DNA of 64,000 nucleotides from Gordonia sediminis (GTDB lineage Bacteria > Actinomycetota > Actinomycetes > Mycobacteriales > Mycobacteriaceae). The notes below the pieces were generated by a model. The model saw only the letters and a list, made by a program, of their open reading frames with translations, was not told the origin of the DNA and did no database searches. Positions 38,465 to 48,069 of the stretch are shown piece after piece; position 1 is the stretch's first letter; every line of letters starts with the position of its first letter. The stretch is taken from positions 372,001 to 436,000 of the forward strand of contig RZUM01000002.1 in NCBI GenBank assembly GCA_004193205.1, in the 5' to 3' direction. A program made the translations under genes and the position numbers.

Positions 38465-38968
38465 TCAGCGGTTGGCCGACATGCTCTTCGGCCCGCGGCC
38501 CAACGTAACCGCACCCGACTGCGCGATCTCGCGGATACCGTACGGATCGAGCATCCGCAGCAGCGCCTCGAGCTTCTCCGAGGTGCCGGTCGCCTCGACG
38601 GTCATCGACTCGGGCGACACGTCGATGACCTTCGCGCGGAACAGGTTGACCACGTCGACGACCTCGTTGCGCACGGTCGCATCGGAGCGGACCTTGATCA
38701 TCATCAGTTCCCGCGTCACCGAACTCGCCGGGTCCTGCTCGACGATCTTGATCACGTTGATCAGCTTGTTCAGCTGCTTGGTGACCTGCTCGAGTGGGAA
38801 GTCCTCCACGGAGACCATGATCGTCATCCGCGACATGCCCTTGAGCTCGGTGGGCCCCACCGCGAGCGACTCGATGTTGAACCCGCGCCGGGAGAACAGG
38901 CTCGCCACGCGGGCGAGCACACCCGGACGGTCCTCGACCAGAACGCTGAGGGTATGTGTGCTGCTCAC
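38465..38968 (-). CDS. ilvN: Acetolactate synthase small (regulatory) subunit
   Basis: IlvN binds valine and controls IlvB. The 167-residue protein opens with an ACT domain (HTLSVLVEDRPGVLARVASL, RRGFNIESLAVGPTE) and has the C-terminal domain (MMIKVRSDATVRNEVVDVVN). It starts with GTG at 38968, sharing its first base with the ilvB TAG stop (TAGTG), so translation is coupled. A longer open frame to 39121 lies inside ilvB. Confidence 0.95.
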   Translation of the reverse strand: MSSTHTLSVLVEDRPGVLARVASLFSRRGFNIESLAVGPTELKGMSRMTIMVSVEDFPLEQVTKQLNKLINVIKIVEQDPASSVTRELMMIKVRSDATVRNEVVDVVNLFRAKVIDVSPESMTVEATGTSEKLEALLRMLDPYGIREIAQSGAVTLGRGPKSMSANR

Positions 38969-40989
38969 TACTTGTCCTTCCCCGGCGTCGCTTTGTCGGG
39001 CTTGGCCATCGTCTCGTGGATGTCGACCGGGCCCGCGGCGGTCTCCTCGTCGAACAGCGGCCGGATGTTGCGGGCCGCCATGATCTGGTCGTTGCCGGTG
39101 CCGGCCGCGACCATCGGCCACACCTGGGCGTCCTTGCCGACGATGAAGTCGATGACGACCGGGCGGTCGTTGATCTCGCGGGCCTTCGCGATGACGTCGT
39201 CGACGTCGGCCTCACGCTCCACCCGGAACGCCGCGCAGCCCAACGCCTCCGCGAGCTTGACGAAGTCCGGGATCATCCGGGAGTGGGTGGCGAGGTCGGT
39301 GTTCGAGTAGCGCTCTTCGTAGAACAGCGTCTGCCACTGCCGCACCATGCCGAGGTTGCCGTTGTTGATCACGGCGACCTTGATCGGGATGCCCTCGATC
39401 GCGCAGGTGGCCAACTCCTGGTTGGTCATCTGGAAGCAGCCGTCGCCGTCGATGGCCCACACCTCGGTGTCCGGGGCGGCCATCTTGGCGCCCATGGCAG
39501 CGGGCACGGCATATCCCATCGTGCCCAACCCTCCCGAGTTGAGCCAGGTCCGGGGCTTCTCGTAGTTGATGAACTGAGCCGCCCACATCTGATGCTGGCC
39601 GACGCCGGCGCAGTAGATCGCGTCGGGCCCGGCCGTCCGCCCGATCTGCGAGATCACGAACTCCGGCGACATCGACCCATCGGTCTGCCGGTCGTAACTC
39701 AGCGGATAGGTGCGGCGGATCCCGTCGAGATAGCTCCACCACTGCGACAGATCCGGCGCGGCCGTCGTCGTCGCCCGTTCGTTGCGGATGGTCTCGATGA
39801 GGTCGGTGATGACCGCCTTGCAGTCTCCGACGATGGGCACGTCGACATGCCGGTTCTTGCCGATCTCGGCCGGGTCGATGTCGGCGTGGATCACCTTGGC
39901 GTTCGGTGCGAACGAATCGAGTTGGCCGGTGACCCGGTCGTCGAAACGTGCGCCGAGCGTGATCAGCAGATCACTGCGTTGCAGCGACGCCACGGCGGCG
40001 ACGGTGCCGTGCATACCGGGCATGCCCAGGTGCTGTTGGTGGCTGTCGGGGAACGCGCCACGTGCCATCAGGGTCGTGACCACCGGGATACCGGTCAGCT
40101 CGGCGAGTTCGAGCAGTTCGGCCGACGCGTTCGCCTTGATGACGCCGCCGCCGACATACAGCACCGGTGACTTGGCAGCGCCGATCAGCCGGGCGGCCTC
40201 GCGCACCTGCTTGCCGTGCGGCTTGGTCACCGGCCGGTAGCCGGGCAGGTCGAACTGCGGCGGCCACGCGAACGTGGTCTGGCTCTGCAGGATGTCCTTG
40301 GGGATGTCGACGAGAACCGCTCCGGGACGGCCACTCTCGGCGATGTGGAAGGCCTCCGCGATCACCCGCGGGATGTCGAGGGCGTTACTGACCAGGAAAT
40401 TGTGCTTGGTGACCGGCATGGTGATGCCGGAGATGTCGGCCTCCTGGAAGGCATCGGTACCGATCAGCGCGCGACCGACCTGCCCGGTGATCGCGACCAC
40501 CGGAACCGAATCCATCTGCGCATCGGCGAGCGGGGTGACGAGGTTGGTCGCACCCGGACCCGACGTCGCCATCATGACGCCCGCACGGCCGGCGACCTGC
40601 GCATACCCGGTGGCGGCGTGGCCGGCGCCCTGCTCGTGACGAACCAGGACGTGACGGACCTTTTTCGAGTCGAGCAGCGGGTCGTACACCGGCAGGACCG
40701 CACCGCCCGGGATGCCGAAGACGATCTCTACACCGAGCTCCTCGAGGGAACGGACGACCGACTGGGCTCCGCTGACGCGTTCGGGCGCCACCGTGTGCTG
40801 GCCGACGGCTCGCAGGTTGCCGCCCGCCGGGGATTGCTGCCGCGGCGCCGCCTGGTGGGCGGTGTCGGCGCTCGCCGCGGTGGCGGCGCTGCTGCTGGTG
40901 TACGGCCCGCTCGCTGCGCTCCCGGCGCCGGTGGAATGCGGCCCGCTCGCTGCGCTCCCGGCGCCGGTTCGTGCTGTTGGTGCGCTCAC
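38968..40989 (-). CDS. ilvB: Acetolactate synthase large (catalytic) subunit
   Basis: IlvB is the thiamine-pyrophosphate enzyme that makes acetolactate. After residue 70 it shows [33 protein letters not shown] with the catalytic glutamate, [14 protein letters not shown], and the ThDP motif from GDGCFQM to [13 protein letters not shown]. The first ~70 residues are low-complexity Ala/Gly/Ser/Pro, partly from a duplicated 36-bp period (separate entry). The GTG at 40989 is the track start; translation from further in is possible. Expression is probably set by the attenuator upstream. Confidence 0.94.
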   Translation of the reverse strand: MSAPTARTGAGSAASGPHSTGAGSAASGPYTSSSAATAASADTAHQAAPRQQSPAGGNLRAVGQHTVAPERVSGAQSVVRSLEELGVEIVFGIPGGAVLPVYDPLLDSKKVRHVLVRHEQGAGHAATGYAQVAGRAGVMMATSGPGATNLVTPLADAQMDSVPVVAITGQVGRALIGTDAFQEADISGITMPVTKHNFLVSNALDIPRVIAEAFHIAESGRPGAVLVDIPKDILQSQTTFAWPPQFDLPGYRPVTKPHGKQVREAARLIGAAKSPVLYVGGGVIKANASAELLELAELTGIPVVTTLMARGAFPDSHQQHLGMPGMHGTVAAVASLQRSDLLITLGARFDDRVTGQLDSFAPNAKVIHADIDPAEIGKNRHVDVPIVGDCKAVITDLIETIRNERATTTAAPDLSQWWSYLDGIRRTYPLSYDRQTDGSMSPEFVISQIGRTAGPDAIYCAGVGQHQMWAAQFINYEKPRTWLNSGGLGTMGYAVPAAMGAKMAAPDTEVWAIDGDGCFQMTNQELATCAIEGIPIKVAVINNGNLGMVRQWQTLFYEERYSNTDLATHSRMIPDFVKLAEALGCAAFRVEREADVDDVIAKAREINDRPVVIDFIVGKDAQVWPMVAAGTGNDQIMAARNIRPLFDEETAAGPVDIHETMAKPDKATPGKDK
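40903..40968 (-). repeat. Direct repeat in the ilvB N-terminal extension
   Basis: The same 30-bp sequence occurs at 40903-40932 and 40939-40968, a 36-bp period that keeps frame and encodes two copies of GAGSAASGP. The core GCTCGCTGCGCTC resembles short repeated elements common in high-GC actinobacteria. It may be a recent insertion or slippage product. Confidence 0.85.
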
Positions 40990-41034
40990 TGCACGTTCCT
41001 CATCTTCTGATCTTCTGATTTCCGGTTGTTGACA

Positions 41035-41069
41035 AGAAAAAACCCTCGACAGCTGGGCTGTTCGAGGGT
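41035..41069 (-). terminator. ilvB leader attenuator (intrinsic terminator)
   Basis: On the minus strand the hairpin ACCCTCGA...TCGAGGGT (41062-41069 with 41042-41049) is followed by a run of six Ts at 41035-41041. It is the only classic T-run terminator I found in the window and lies upstream of a coding gene, between a leader peptide and ilvB. A further 9-bp pairing (41070-41078 with 41115-41123, inside the leader peptide codons) abuts the terminator arm. Confidence 0.9.
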
Positions 41070-41106
41070 GGCGCGTCGATGTCTGGTAGGTCTACGAAGT
41101 GACCGG

Positions 41107-41154
41107 TCAGGCGACGACGCGCCGGCCGATTACTACGAGATTCCCAAGTGACAT
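41107..41154 (-). CDS. ilvB leader peptide
   Basis: A 15-residue frame reads MSLGNLVVIGRRVVA and then TGA. Seven of fifteen residues are Leu, Val or Ile, the end products of the pathway. Slow reading when branched-chain aminoacyl-tRNAs are scarce would stall the ribosome and prevent the downstream terminator. Similar leader peptides precede ilvB in corynebacteria and streptomycetes. GAAGG lies 5 nt before the ATG, but the likely transcription start is almost at the ATG, so the leader could be nearly leaderless. Confidence 0.85.
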   Translation of the reverse strand: MSLGNLVVIGRRVVA

Positions 41155-41163
41155 CACGCCTTC

Positions 41164-41193
41164 ACGGTAGGACCGCGTCCATCACCGAGTCAA
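41164..41193 (-). promoter_or_regulatory. Probable ilvBNC promoter
   Basis: On the minus strand TTGACT (41188-41193) is followed after 18 bp by TACCGT (41164-41169, TAnnnT). Transcription would begin about 3 nt upstream of the leader-peptide ATG. The good -35 and fit to the leader make this the best promoter call in the window. Confidence 0.6.
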
Positions 41194-41262
41194 ACTCCGG
41201 TCAGTGCCGTCCCACATCGTGAGAAGGCAGAGGTGAATCGACACTCGTCGACGAATGCGACA

Positions 41263-41715
41263 ATGTCTGGCGTGCCTAACCCACCCACAGACTCCCCGGA
41301 CCCGGCCGCGTCGTCGGCGTCCGATGCCGGCCGCGACACCCAACACACGTTCCGCATCAGCCGGGTCGCATACTTCGCGGTCCCGATGACGTTCGTGGTG
41401 ACGGTGATCCTCGCGGGAGCGTCGCTGGCCTGGCTGGGGTGGACACTGGTGATCCCGGTGCTGCTCGGATGGTGGATCTGGCGGCTGCGCACGATCGTGA
41501 CCGACGACGGCATCGAAGCGGTCGGCACCTTCGGCAGACGCGAGATCGGATGGGAGGAAATCGACGGTCTGCAGTTCGCGCGCTGGGGTGCGGTGCGGGC
41601 GGTCCTGATCAACGACACCAAGGTTCGCCTGCCCGCGATCACCTTCCGTGACCTGCCGCAACTGTCGGCGGCCAGCGGGGGCCGCATCCCCGACCCGTAC
41701 GCCGACCTCGACTGA
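41263..41715 (+). CDS. PH domain membrane protein, Cfp6-like
   Basis: The 150-residue protein has a polar N-terminus, two membrane helices (about residues 40-75, VAYFAVPMTFVVTVILAG and WLGWTLVIPVLLGWWIW) and a short PH-like beta domain (TIVTDDGIEAVGTFGRREIGWEEIDG). It matches the mycobacterial protein beside ilvB known as low-molecular-weight antigen 6 (Cfp6), as I recall. Function unknown. Starts at 41233 (GTG), 41263 (ATG) and 41272 (GTG) are all in frame. Confidence 0.82.
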   Translation: MSGVPNPPTDSPDPAASSASDAGRDTQHTFRISRVAYFAVPMTFVVTVILAGASLAWLGWTLVIPVLLGWWIWRLRTIVTDDGIEAVGTFGRREIGWEEIDGLQFARWGAVRAVLINDTKVRLPAITFRDLPQLSAASGGRIPDPYADLD

Positions 41716-41791
41716 GGCATCAACACCGCTCGAGAGCATGACTCGCCTCGTGTGCGGCGCTGATCGGTTTTTTCCGCCACGTCGCCGCGGA

Positions 41792-41827
41792 GTAGCCTGA
41801 ACACCCAGCGTAGCCTCAATACCCAGC
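41792..41827 (+). repeat. Tandem 18-bp repeat upstream of ilvD with -10-like hexamers
   Basis: Two adjacent 18-bp units (41792-41809 and 41810-41827) differ at two positions. Each contains TAGCCT, which fits a -10 hexamer. They lie 56-91 bp before the ilvD start, so they may be a doubled promoter element or an operator pair. Confidence 0.5.
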
Positions 41828-41882
41828 CGGATTCACCGCGACCACCGCAAACGCGGACTCACACCGATCATCGAGGAAGTCC

Positions 41883-43727
41883 ATGCCAGCTCTGAGGTCA
41901 CGAACCACCACCGTCGGACGTGAAGCCGCCGGCGCCCGCTCCCTGTGGCGGGCCACCGGTATGACCGATGACGACTTCGGCAAGCCGATCGTCGCGATCG
42001 CCAACTCCTATACCCAGTTCGTGCCCGGGCACGTGCACCTCAAGGACGTCGGCGAGATCGTGGCGGATGCGGTACGCGCCGCCGGCGGGGTGCCGCGTGA
42101 GTTCCACACGATCGCCGTCGACGACGGAATCGCCATGGGACACGGCGGCATGTTGTATTCGCTCCCGAGCCGCGAGATCATCGCCGACTCTGTCGAGTAC
42201 ATGGTCAACGCCCACACCGCCGATGCGCTGGTCTGTATCTCCAACTGCGACAAGATCACTCCCGGCATGCTGAATGCCGCGATGCGCCTGAACATCCCGA
42301 CGGTGTTCGTGTCGGGCGGCCCGATGGAGGCCGGAAAGGCGGTCGTCGTCGGCGACGTGGCGTTCCCGTCGTCGGATCTGATCACCACCATCTCGGCGTC
42401 GGCCAACAGCGACGTCGACGAGGAGGGGCTCGAGGAGGTCGAGCGTTCCGCCTGCCCGACCTGCGGTTCCTGCTCGGGCATGTTCACCGCGAACTCCATG
42501 AACTGTCTCACCGAGGCCCTCGGCCTGGCACTGCCGGGCAACGGTTCCACGCTGGCCACCCACGAGGCCCGACGCGCGCTCTTCGAGCGTGCCGGACGCG
42601 TCGTCGTGGAGGCCGCGACCCGCTGGTACCGCGACGACGACGCGTCGGTGTTGCCGCGCAACATCGCTTCCCCCACTGCCTTCCGTAACGCGATGGCCCT
42701 CGACGTGGCGATGGGCGGTTCGACCAACACCGTGCTGCACATCCTGGCGGCCGCGCAGGAAGGTGAGGTCGCCGACTTCGATCTGAAGGTCATCGACGAC
42801 ATCAGCCGGAACGTGCCGTGCCTGTCCAAGGTCTCTCCGAATTCCGACTTCCACATGGAGGACGTGCACCGGGCCGGCGGAATCCCCGCGATCCTGGGTG
42901 AGCTGCGCCGTGCCGGCCTGATCGACGACACCGCGTCGACCGTGCACTCGCCGACCCTCGGGGAGTTCCTCGACGACTGGGACATCCGCGGGGGCAAGGC
43001 GACCGACGAGGCCCTCGAACTGTTCCACGCCGCACCCGGCGGTGTGCGGACGACGACACCGTTCTCGACGGCGAACCGGTGGACTTCGCTCGACACCGAC
43101 GCCGAGGGCGGATGCATCCGCGACCGCGCCCACGCCTACACCGTCGAGGGTGGACTGTGCGTGCTGCACGGCAACCTCGCCGAGGACGGCGCCGTGCTCA
43201 AGACCGCGGGAATCGACGAGGACCTGTGGCACTTCGAGGGCCCGGCGCGGGTCGTCGAGAGTCAGGAGGACGCCGTCCAGGTCATCCTCTCCAAGACCTT
43301 GCAGGCAGGCGAGGTGCTCGTGGTCCGCTACGAGGGACCGTCCGGTGGCCCCGGTATGCAGGAGATGCTGCACCCGACGGCGTTCATGAAGGGCACCGGG
43401 ATGGGTAAAAAGTGTGGCCTCATCACCGATGGCCGGTTCTCGGGCGGATCGTCGGGTCTCTCGGTCGGTCACATCTCACCGGAGGCGGCCGCCGGCGGCG
43501 TGATCGGACTCGTCGAGGACGGCGACCACATCGTGATCGACGTCAAGACCCGTCGGCTCGAGGTTCTCGTCGACGACGACGTGCTCGCCGAACGGCGCGC
43601 CAAGATGGAGGCATCCGAACGCCCCTGGCAGCCGAAGGACCGCCAGCGGACGGTCACGACCGCCTTGCGCGCCTACGCCAAGCTGGCGACGTCCGCCGAC
43701 CGCGGCGCGGTGCGCCAGGTCGACTGA
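41883..43727 (+). CDS. ilvD: Dihydroxy-acid dehydratase
   Basis: IlvD dehydrates dihydroxy-acids to 2-oxo acids in valine/isoleucine synthesis. The 614-residue protein has the cluster cysteines in [13 protein letters not shown] and [17 protein letters not shown], then [15 protein letters not shown], and the C-terminal [20 protein letters not shown]. The long form with several cysteines suggests a [4Fe-4S] or [2Fe-2S] cluster that I cannot tell apart. It reads away from ilvBNC but is close enough to count as one pathway locus. Confidence 0.95.
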   Translation: MPALRSRTTTVGREAAGARSLWRATGMTDDDFGKPIVAIANSYTQFVPGHVHLKDVGEIVADAVRAAGGVPREFHTIAVDDGIAMGHGGMLYSLPSREIIADSVEYMVNAHTADALVCISNCDKITPGMLNAAMRLNIPTVFVSGGPMEAGKAVVVGDVAFPSSDLITTISASANSDVDEEGLEEVERSACPTCGSCSGMFTANSMNCLTEALGLALPGNGSTLATHEARRALFERAGRVVVEAATRWYRDDDASVLPRNIASPTAFRNAMALDVAMGGSTNTVLHILAAAQEGEVADFDLKVIDDISRNVPCLSKVSPNSDFHMEDVHRAGGIPAILGELRRAGLIDDTASTVHSPTLGEFLDDWDIRGGKATDEALELFHAAPGGVRTTTPFSTANRWTSLDTDAEGGCIRDRAHAYTVEGGLCVLHGNLAEDGAVLKTAGIDEDLWHFEGPARVVESQEDAVQVILSKTLQAGEVLVVRYEGPSGGPGMQEMLHPTAFMKGTGMGKKCGLITDGRFSGGSSGLSVGHISPEAAAGGVIGLVEDGDHIVIDVKTRRLEVLVDDDVLAERRAKMEASERPWQPKDRQRTVTTALRAYAKLATSADRGAVRQVD

Positions 43728-43742
43728 CATCCGCGGGATCGT

Positions 43743-44963
43743 TCACGTCGTCGGATTGCCCGGCGACGTGAACGGGTTGGTGCCGTTGAACACCAGCCAG
43801 ACGACGACGGCGGCACCGATCGCGACGATGACCAGGGCGGCGGATCCCCAGGCGGGCCGTCGGGCCCAGCCTCTCGGCGCGTCGAGTGAGATGAGACCGG
43901 GGCCGGTCAGGATGATCACCACCGCGCAGACCGCCACCAGCCCCTCGTACTCGATGCCGCCGCCGTGGTCGGCGGCGAAGAACCAGACGCCCCCGGCCAG
44001 CGTCGCCTTGTAGGCGGAGGCGATGAGCATCACGCCGAGGACGGCCGAGGCCGCGATCGGCGTGAACAGACCCAGAACGAGCATCAGCCCGCCCAGCGTC
44101 TCCGACAACGCGCCGAGAATCGCCAGCACACGTGCGGCGTCGGGGTCGAAGCCGATGGCCGGGCTCGGCGCATTGACCAGGAAGTCCTCGAATCCCGACA
44201 GTCTCGGCCCGTCCCACCAGCCGAAGAGCTTCTGCGTCCCATGGGCCAGCGCGATCAGCCCGACCGCGCACCGCAGCAGCAGCAGACCGACGTCGAGCGT
44301 GCCTCGCCTCGCCCGGCGGCGTGCGTCCTCGAGTTGTTCGGCGGCCAGATACGCCCCCTCGTCGTCCGCGGGTCCACCGGGCTGCGTGAGGTCGTCGACG
44401 GCGATGGGGGTTGTGTCGAAGCTGTCGGCTGCCGGGGGTGTGACAGCGGGGGTTGCGAGCGCGGGGGTTGCGAGGGCGGGTGTCGTGGCAGCGGGGGGTT
44501 CGGCGGTCGGTGATGGGCGACGCGCGGCCATGGTGTCGGTTGGCGCGCCCTCGGTCGGCACGCCCGCTGGTGCTGCCTGGGCGGGCACTACCTCGGTGGG
44601 CACCACCTCGGTCGCCGCCTCGGTGGGCGTCGCATCGGTGGGCGCCGCCTCGGTAGGCGCGGCCTCGATGGGCGCGGCCTCGGTGGGCGCCGCATCGGTG
44701 GGCGCCGCCTCGGTGGGCGCGGGCTCTGTCGCCGGTCGTGTGGTGATCCGACGTGTCTCGAGATCCGCGGGATCGATGTCGTCGAGTTCCTCCACCCGCG
44801 ACATCGACGACACATCGGGCACCGCACGGCTGCCGGAGAAGGAGTCCCGATCATCGCCGGACACCCAGCGTCTGCGCATCGGCGCGTCGTCGCCGATCGG
44901 AATCACACCGGTCGGTTCGTCGTACGGACTGCCGCCCGTCGCGGGCTGGTCACGTTCGGTCAC
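43743..44963 (-). CDS. DoxX family membrane protein with long disordered N-terminus
   Basis: The C-terminal ~150 residues are the DoxX domain: four membrane helices with LLLLRCAVGLIALAHGTQK, FGWWDGPRLSGFEDF, GALSETLGGLMLVLG and GVMLIASAYKA. The preceding ~250 residues are hydrophilic and include an AAPTE/AAPTD repeat tract (44567-44735), then a Pro/Ala-rich linker. The GTG start at 44963 gives 406 residues; the open frame to 45251 is a shadow of lppZ. In mycobacteria the DoxX homologue beside lppZ takes part in a membrane oxidoreductase complex with SodA and SseA; that role is inferred. Confidence 0.82.
   Translation of the reverse strand: MTERDQPATGGSPYDEPTGVIPIGDDAPMRRRWVSGDDRDSFSGSRAVPDVSSMSRVEELDDIDPADLETRRITTRPATEPAPTEAAPTDAAPTEAAPIEAAPTEAAPTDATPTEAATEVVPTEVVPAQAAPAGVPTEGAPTDTMAARRPSPTAEPPAATTPALATPALATPAVTPPAADSFDTTPIAVDDLTQPGGPADDEGAYLAAEQLEDARRRARRGTLDVGLLLLRCAVGLIALAHGTQKLFGWWDGPRLSGFEDFLVNAPSPAIGFDPDAARVLAILGALSETLGGLMLVLGLFTPIAASAVLGVMLIASAYKATLAGGVWFFAADHGGGIEYEGLVAVCAVVIILTGPGLISLDAPRGWARRPAWGSAALVIVAIGAAVVVWLVFNGTNPFTSPGNPTT
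44567..44735 (-). repeat. 15-bp-unit repeat tract in the DoxX gene
   Basis: A tract of about eleven imperfect 15-bp units encodes repeated AAPTE/AAPTD pentapeptides and degenerates at its 3' side (EVVPTEVVPAQ). The unit boundary is approximate. Length changes in multiples of five residues are likely between strains. Confidence 0.8.
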
Positions 44964-45044
44964 ATGCCCGACTCTAGGCGCACCTGCCGCGTGCGCGACC
45001 CAGCAGCGCGCGGTGAGTCGGCATTGATCGCCTACTGTGGTGCC

Positions 45045-46223
45045 ATGCGCAAGGGGTGGCCGACGATCGCTGACCGGCGACATATGTCGAAGCCGGCCGA
45101 CCCCCGCGGTGCCGGCACCCCGACCGTCGTCGTCGCCCTCCTCGCGCTCCTGGTGCTGCTGACCGGGTGCGCGGACTTCAGCGCCCAGGACCGGGCGAAG
45201 GACGCCGGTCAGTTCAGTAACAACGACATGTCCTTCGCGCAGCGCGAGCAACCGCGCCCGTCGCCCACCGAGCCGCTCGTTCCGCCGCCGCCGGGGCCGT
45301 GTGTGGATCCCGACCCCGCGGTGATCGCGACCTGCCTACAGTCCACCGCGGGCGTGATGCCCGGGGACGACCGCGGAGATGTCACGGTGGTCGCCGAGCG
45401 CACCACCGGAAAGATCATCACCACCAAACGGTATGGGCCGCAACGTGTTCTCGCGACCATCCCGGTGGATGCATCGGGGGACGGCGGTTTGATCGACTTC
45501 GCCTTCTCCCCCACGTATGCGCAGGACCGACTGATCTACGCCCTCATCACGACCGGAACGGACAACCGGATCGTGCGCGTCGCGCCCGGCGATGTGCCCA
45601 AGCCCATCGTCGCGGGTATCCCGAAGGGTGCGACCGGCAACATGGGCGCCATGTACTTCCGGACACCGGGCGAGCTCGTCGTGGCCACCGGCAACGCCGG
45701 AAACCCTGCGGCGGCAGCGGATCCGACGTCGCTGGCAGGCAAGGTCCTGCTCGTGACGTCGTTCAGTTCGCGGGCGAACCCACCCCCACGCGTGCTGGCG
45801 TCCGGATTCGGATCGAATGTCTCGCTGTGCCCGAGCGCGGCCAGCGGGTCGTTGTATGTGGCCGATCAGACCGCGACCGAAGACCGGCTGCAGGTGCTGG
45901 AACCGGCCGGCCCCAAGGTGCTGTGGACGTGGCCGGACCGTCCGCAGATCGCCGGCTGCGCCGCGACGGCGGGCAGCATCTTTGTGTCCACCACACGGAC
46001 ACAGCAGATCCAGGCGCTCACCGAACCAACCCGGGACAAGCCCGCGATCACCCCACCCACCGTCGTGCTGGAGAAACGCTATGGGGCACTGGGGCGCATG
46101 GTCGCCCTCGACAACGGAGTCCTGCAGTTCGCCACGGTGAACCGGACCTCGGGCAACCCCGTCAGCGCCGACGATCGCGTCGTCAAATGGCTACCGCCCT
46201 CATCATCCGAAGACCGCACCTGA
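45045..46223 (+). CDS. lppZ: Lipoprotein, PQQ sugar dehydrogenase-like beta-propeller (LppZ-like)
   Basis: The protein of about 392 residues has a lipobox LLVLLTGC, so it should be lipid-anchored on the outer side of the membrane. The rest reads like a soluble-glucose-dehydrogenase beta-propeller (IDFAFSPTYAQDRLIYALIT, NMGAMYFRTPGELVVATGNA, LAGKVLLV). It corresponds to mycobacterial LppZ beside DoxX. An ATG at 45084 would give a more typical 28-residue signal. No enzyme activity is proven for this group. Confidence 0.82.
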   Translation: MRKGWPTIADRRHMSKPADPRGAGTPTVVVALLALLVLLTGCADFSAQDRAKDAGQFSNNDMSFAQREQPRPSPTEPLVPPPPGPCVDPDPAVIATCLQSTAGVMPGDDRGDVTVVAERTTGKIITTKRYGPQRVLATIPVDASGDGGLIDFAFSPTYAQDRLIYALITTGTDNRIVRVAPGDVPKPIVAGIPKGATGNMGAMYFRTPGELVVATGNAGNPAAAADPTSLAGKVLLVTSFSSRANPPPRVLASGFGSNVSLCPSAASGSLYVADQTATEDRLQVLEPAGPKVLWTWPDRPQIAGCAATAGSIFVSTTRTQQIQALTEPTRDKPAITPPTVVLEKRYGALGRMVALDNGVLQFATVNRTSGNPVSADDRVVKWLPPSSSEDRT

Positions 46224-46263
46224 CGCCACCTGACGCGCACCAACGCCCCCGCCCCCGCCCCCG

Positions 46264-46361
46264 CCACCCAAACAGTTCTTCCCCCGGACTTCAGACCGTC
46301 CGCCCTCTGCACGTGCAGGAGGGGAGCGATCCGAAGTCCGGGGGAAGAACTGTTTGGGTGG
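46264..46361. repeat. Large inverted repeat with nested hairpin between lppZ and gatB
   Basis: Arms of 29 bp (46264-46292 with 46333-46361) match perfectly and enclose a 40-nt loop that itself contains CCCTC-TGCACGTGCA-GGAGGG, another hairpin. It lies between convergent genes and could terminate both. Its size and perfection exceed the other terminators here, so a dispersed palindromic element is also possible. Confidence 0.85.
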
Positions 46362-46372
46362 GACGGGTGGGG

Positions 46373-47878
46373 TCAGGAGCAGGCGGCGAGGACGAGTTCC
46401 TTGACGCGCGCCGGATCGGCCTGTCCGCGGGTGGCTTTCATCACATCGCCGACGATCTTGCCTGCGGCCGCCACCTTCCCGCCGCGGATCTTGTCGGCGA
46501 TGTCCGGGTTGGCGGCGAGTGCCTCGTCCACGGCCTTCTGCAGCGCCGTGTCGTCGCGCACCACCTCGAGGCCCCGGTCGGCGACGATCTGTTCGGGTTC
46601 ACCCTCACCGTCGAGGACGGCGGCGGCGACCTGCTGCCCGAGCTTGGTGGTCAGCTTGCCCTCGTCGACGAGGCCGATGATGGTGGCGACCTGCGCCGGC
46701 GAGATCGGCAGTTCGGCCAGTTCGACGCCGCGTGAGTTCGCCTGCTGGGCGAGGAAGGCCACCCACCAGCCGCGCGCGGCCTCCGCACTTGCGCCGGCCT
46801 CCACGGTCTCGATGATGAGGTCGACGGCGCCGACGTTCACCAGGTCCCGCATGACCTCGTCGGAGACACCCCAATCCTCCTGGATACGGGCCCGACGGAC
46901 CCACGGCATCTCCGGCAGCGTGGTCGCGAGTTCATCGATCCACGCCGGATCGGGCTGCACGGGAGGGAGATCCGGCTCCGGGAAGTAGCGGTAGTCCTCG
47001 GCGGTCTCCTTGCGACGGCCGGGCGAGGTGGTGCCGTCACCCTCGTGGAAATGGCGGGTCTCCTGGACGACCTCGGCGCCGGACTCCAACACCGCCGCCT
47101 GACGCTGCATCTCGTAGCGCACGGCGATCTCGACGCTCTTGAGCGAGTTCACGTTCTTGGTCTCGGTGCGCGTCCCGAACTCGGTGGCGTCCTTGCGCAT
47201 CAGCGAAACGTTTGCGTCGCACCGCAACGAGCCCTGATCCATCCGGACGTCGGACACCCCGAGCGCCTTGAGCAGGTCCCGCAGTGCGGTGACGTAGGCA
47301 CGCGCGACCTCCGGTGCCCGCTCACCCGCCCCGACGATGGGCTTGCTGACGATCTCCACCAACGGCACCCCGGCCCGGTTGTAGTCCAGCAGCGAATGAC
47401 TCGCCCCGTGGATGCGTCCGGTGGCACCACCCACGTGCAACGACTTGCCGGTGTCCTCCTCCATGTGGGCGCGTTCGATGTCGACGCGCCACTCGGTGCC
47501 GTCCTGGAGGACGACGTCGAGGTGCCCGTCGAAGGCGATCGGCTCGTCGTACTGGGAGATCTGGTAGTTCTTCGGCTGATCGGGGTAGAAGTAGTTCTTG
47601 CGGGCGAACACACTCGACGGCCGGATCGAGCAGTTCAGCGCCAACCCGATACGGATGGCGGACTCGATCGCCTTCACGTTGGCGACCGGAAGTGAACCGG
47701 GCAGACCGATGCACACCGGGCAGACCTGGGTGTTCGGCTCGGCCCCGAACGCCGTCGGGCAGCCGCAGAACATCTTGGTCTCGGTGCCCAACTCCACGTG
47801 GACCTCGAGACCGAGAACGGGATCGAAATCCGCGATGACCTGGTCGTAGTCGAGCAGTTCGGTGGCAGCGGCAGTCAT
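46373..47878 (-). CDS. gatB: Aspartyl/glutamyl-tRNA amidotransferase subunit B
   Basis: GatB activates mischarged Glu-tRNA(Gln) or Asp-tRNA(Asn) for amidation. The product of about 501 residues has [20 protein letters not shown], a CPVCIGLPG zinc-site pair and [12 protein letters not shown], and the helical YqeY tail domain at the C-terminus ([18 protein letters not shown]). Starts at 47890 and 47878 are both ATG; I chose the latter. Here it is separated from gatC-gatA by pfkA and a PspC gene, as in mycobacteria. Confidence 0.95.
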   Translation of the reverse strand: MTAAATELLDYDQVIADFDPVLGLEVHVELGTETKMFCGCPTAFGAEPNTQVCPVCIGLPGSLPVANVKAIESAIRIGLALNCSIRPSSVFARKNYFYPDQPKNYQISQYDEPIAFDGHLDVVLQDGTEWRVDIERAHMEEDTGKSLHVGGATGRIHGASHSLLDYNRAGVPLVEIVSKPIVGAGERAPEVARAYVTALRDLLKALGVSDVRMDQGSLRCDANVSLMRKDATEFGTRTETKNVNSLKSVEIAVRYEMQRQAAVLESGAEVVQETRHFHEGDGTTSPGRRKETAEDYRYFPEPDLPPVQPDPAWIDELATTLPEMPWVRRARIQEDWGVSDEVMRDLVNVGAVDLIIETVEAGASAEAARGWWVAFLAQQANSRGVELAELPISPAQVATIIGLVDEGKLTTKLGQQVAAAVLDGEGEPEQIVADRGLEVVRDDTALQKAVDEALAANPDIADKIRGGKVAAAGKIVGDVMKATRGQADPARVKELVLAACS

Positions 47879-48069
47879 GGGTGCCATCATATTGCGCCAC
47901 CACGGACTCCGGCCGCACGGGTGACCTCAGATCGGCGCACCTCGGCAGACGCACACCCGGAAATGCGGCCCACGACGCTGCGCGGAAAACCCGGGTCGGA
48001 TCAGGGAGAAACCCCGATGCCACAGGGTCGGCGCGTGCGTAGCGTCGATGGCACAAGAAAGGAAACAAG

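Noticed and set aside
41898-43472. A 524-residue minus-strand frame within ilvD
   Set aside because: It is a shadow of ilvD with no domain.
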